Positions 63,636-64,000 of a stretch of DNA of 64,000 nucleotides are shown piece by piece; position 1 is the first letter of the stretch, and the number at the start of each line of letters is the position of its first letter. The stretch covers positions 124,001 through 188,000 of the forward strand of contig NZ_JAUTDR010000004.1 of assembly GCF_030649675.1 (NCBI RefSeq), in the 5' to 3' direction. A model generated the notes under the pieces. It did not search any database, had not been told where the DNA came from, and was given only the letters and a program-made list of their open reading frames with translations. Source of the DNA: Haliea sp. E1-2-M8 (lineage in GTDB: Bacteria > Pseudomonadota > Gammaproteobacteria > Pseudomonadales > Halieaceae). The position numbers and the translations under genes are program-made.

Positions 63636-64000
63636 ATGAGCCCGCGAAAATTATCTGCCCTGCTGTTGTTGGCCGCCTGCTCCCCGGTACTTGCCGATGA
63701 CGGCTTCCCCGCCTGCCTGGCAGCGCTGCAGGACCAGGCCCGACAGGCCCGCGTCGCGGACTGGATCGTTGACGATGTCGTGCCCGGTCTGCAGCAGCAG
63801 GCCCGGGTGCTGGAACTCGACGCCAAGCAACCTGAATTTGTCCAGACCTTTGCCCAGTACCTCAATGCCCGGGTTACCCAGGCGCGGATCGAAGAGGGCC
63901 GCACCCTGTATCGCAAGCACCGTGAGTTCCTGGGCAGGTTGCAGCAGAAGTACGGCATACCTGGACACTACCTGGTCGCCTTCTGGGGGCTGGAAACCAA
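63636..64000 (+). CDS. Lytic murein transglycosylase, 3' end outside window
   Basis: First 121 codons of an open gene running off the right edge. A signal peptide (MSPRKLSALLLLAACSPVLA) is followed by FPACLAALQDQARQARVAD, then EFVQTFAQYLNARV, and QQKYGIPGHYLVAFWGLETN, which contains the catalytic Glu of the MltB/SLT_2 group. It cleaves peptidoglycan between MurNAc and GlcNAc. Divergent from the sugar dehydrogenase gene. Confidence 0.87.
   Translation, partial: MSPRKLSALLLLAACSPVLADDGFPACLAALQDQARQARVADWIVDDVVPGLQQQARVLELDAKQPEFVQTFAQYLNARVTQARIEEGRTLYRKHREFLGRLQQKYGIPGHYLVAFWGLET

Noticed and set aside
1-64000. CRISPR array, insertion sequence or prophage
   Set aside because: No regularly spaced repeats, transposase, integrase or phage structural gene was found on either strand.

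Overview
The window looks like a piece of a GC-rich gammaproteobacterial chromosome, probably a free-living aerobic marine type. This rests on an HdfR-type LysR regulator, EpmB, YaeQ, a PA3496-family protein, a TIGR02647-family protein, a HiPIP, several c-di-GMP enzymes, a SulP transporter and a WS/DGAT acyltransferase. No rRNA, intact tRNA, CRISPR array, transposase or integrase gene was seen. The lineage is inference.

Region 1-10.5 kb is a defence-type accessory block. It holds a type I restriction-modification locus whose hsdM must lie left of the window. In order: a 5'-cut AlbA/Schlafen-type ATPase-fold protein, a short hsdS remnant, hsdS, a PD-(D/E)xK/DUF4268 protein, a truncated RhuM-like gene and hsdR, mostly coupled by 4-11 bp overlaps. 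Next come a HEPN-like protein of unknown function and an antitoxin/PIN-toxin pair on the other strand. The block ends in repeats and a tRNA-3'-end-like scar near 10.4 kb.

Region 10.5-28 kb: a lipid-anchored HiPIP, a yeast-type cytosine deaminase, a MASE1-LOV-GGDEF cyclase, a secreted protein with a C-terminal sorting-type tail, a TetR/class II aldolase/TauD operon, and an outer-membrane autotransporter-type barrel divergent from a Ser/Thr kinase plus a secreted Sel1/coiled-coil/caspase protein. An overlapping pair of c-di-GMP proteins (GAF-GGDEF and SBP-PAS-GGDEF-EAL) follows.

Region 27-48 kb is mainly housekeeping and transport: glycosyltransferase-epmB, divergent polyamine-catabolism genes (PuuB-like and PuuA-like), hdfR, a shikimate kinase-like gene, CHAD, ExoD, gcvT, HNH, an EEP-family protein, an FAH-family protein, a TauE/SafE exporter, a universal stress protein, SulP, a one-domain voltage-gated channel with a Ca2+-channel-like filter, a WS/DGAT with a histone-H1-like tail, and an enoyl-CoA hydratase.

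Region 48-64 kb: a five-gene Yej-type peptide ABC transporter operon, a periplasmic TPR-GGDEF cyclase, a thermonuclease, GNAT, YaeQ, a methyltransferase, a sugar dehydrogenase and the start of a lytic transglycosylase. Two genes here, a PhoD-like phosphatase and a short-chain dehydrogenase, appear decayed by internal deletions. The phosphatase also has a frameshift in its Tat signal.
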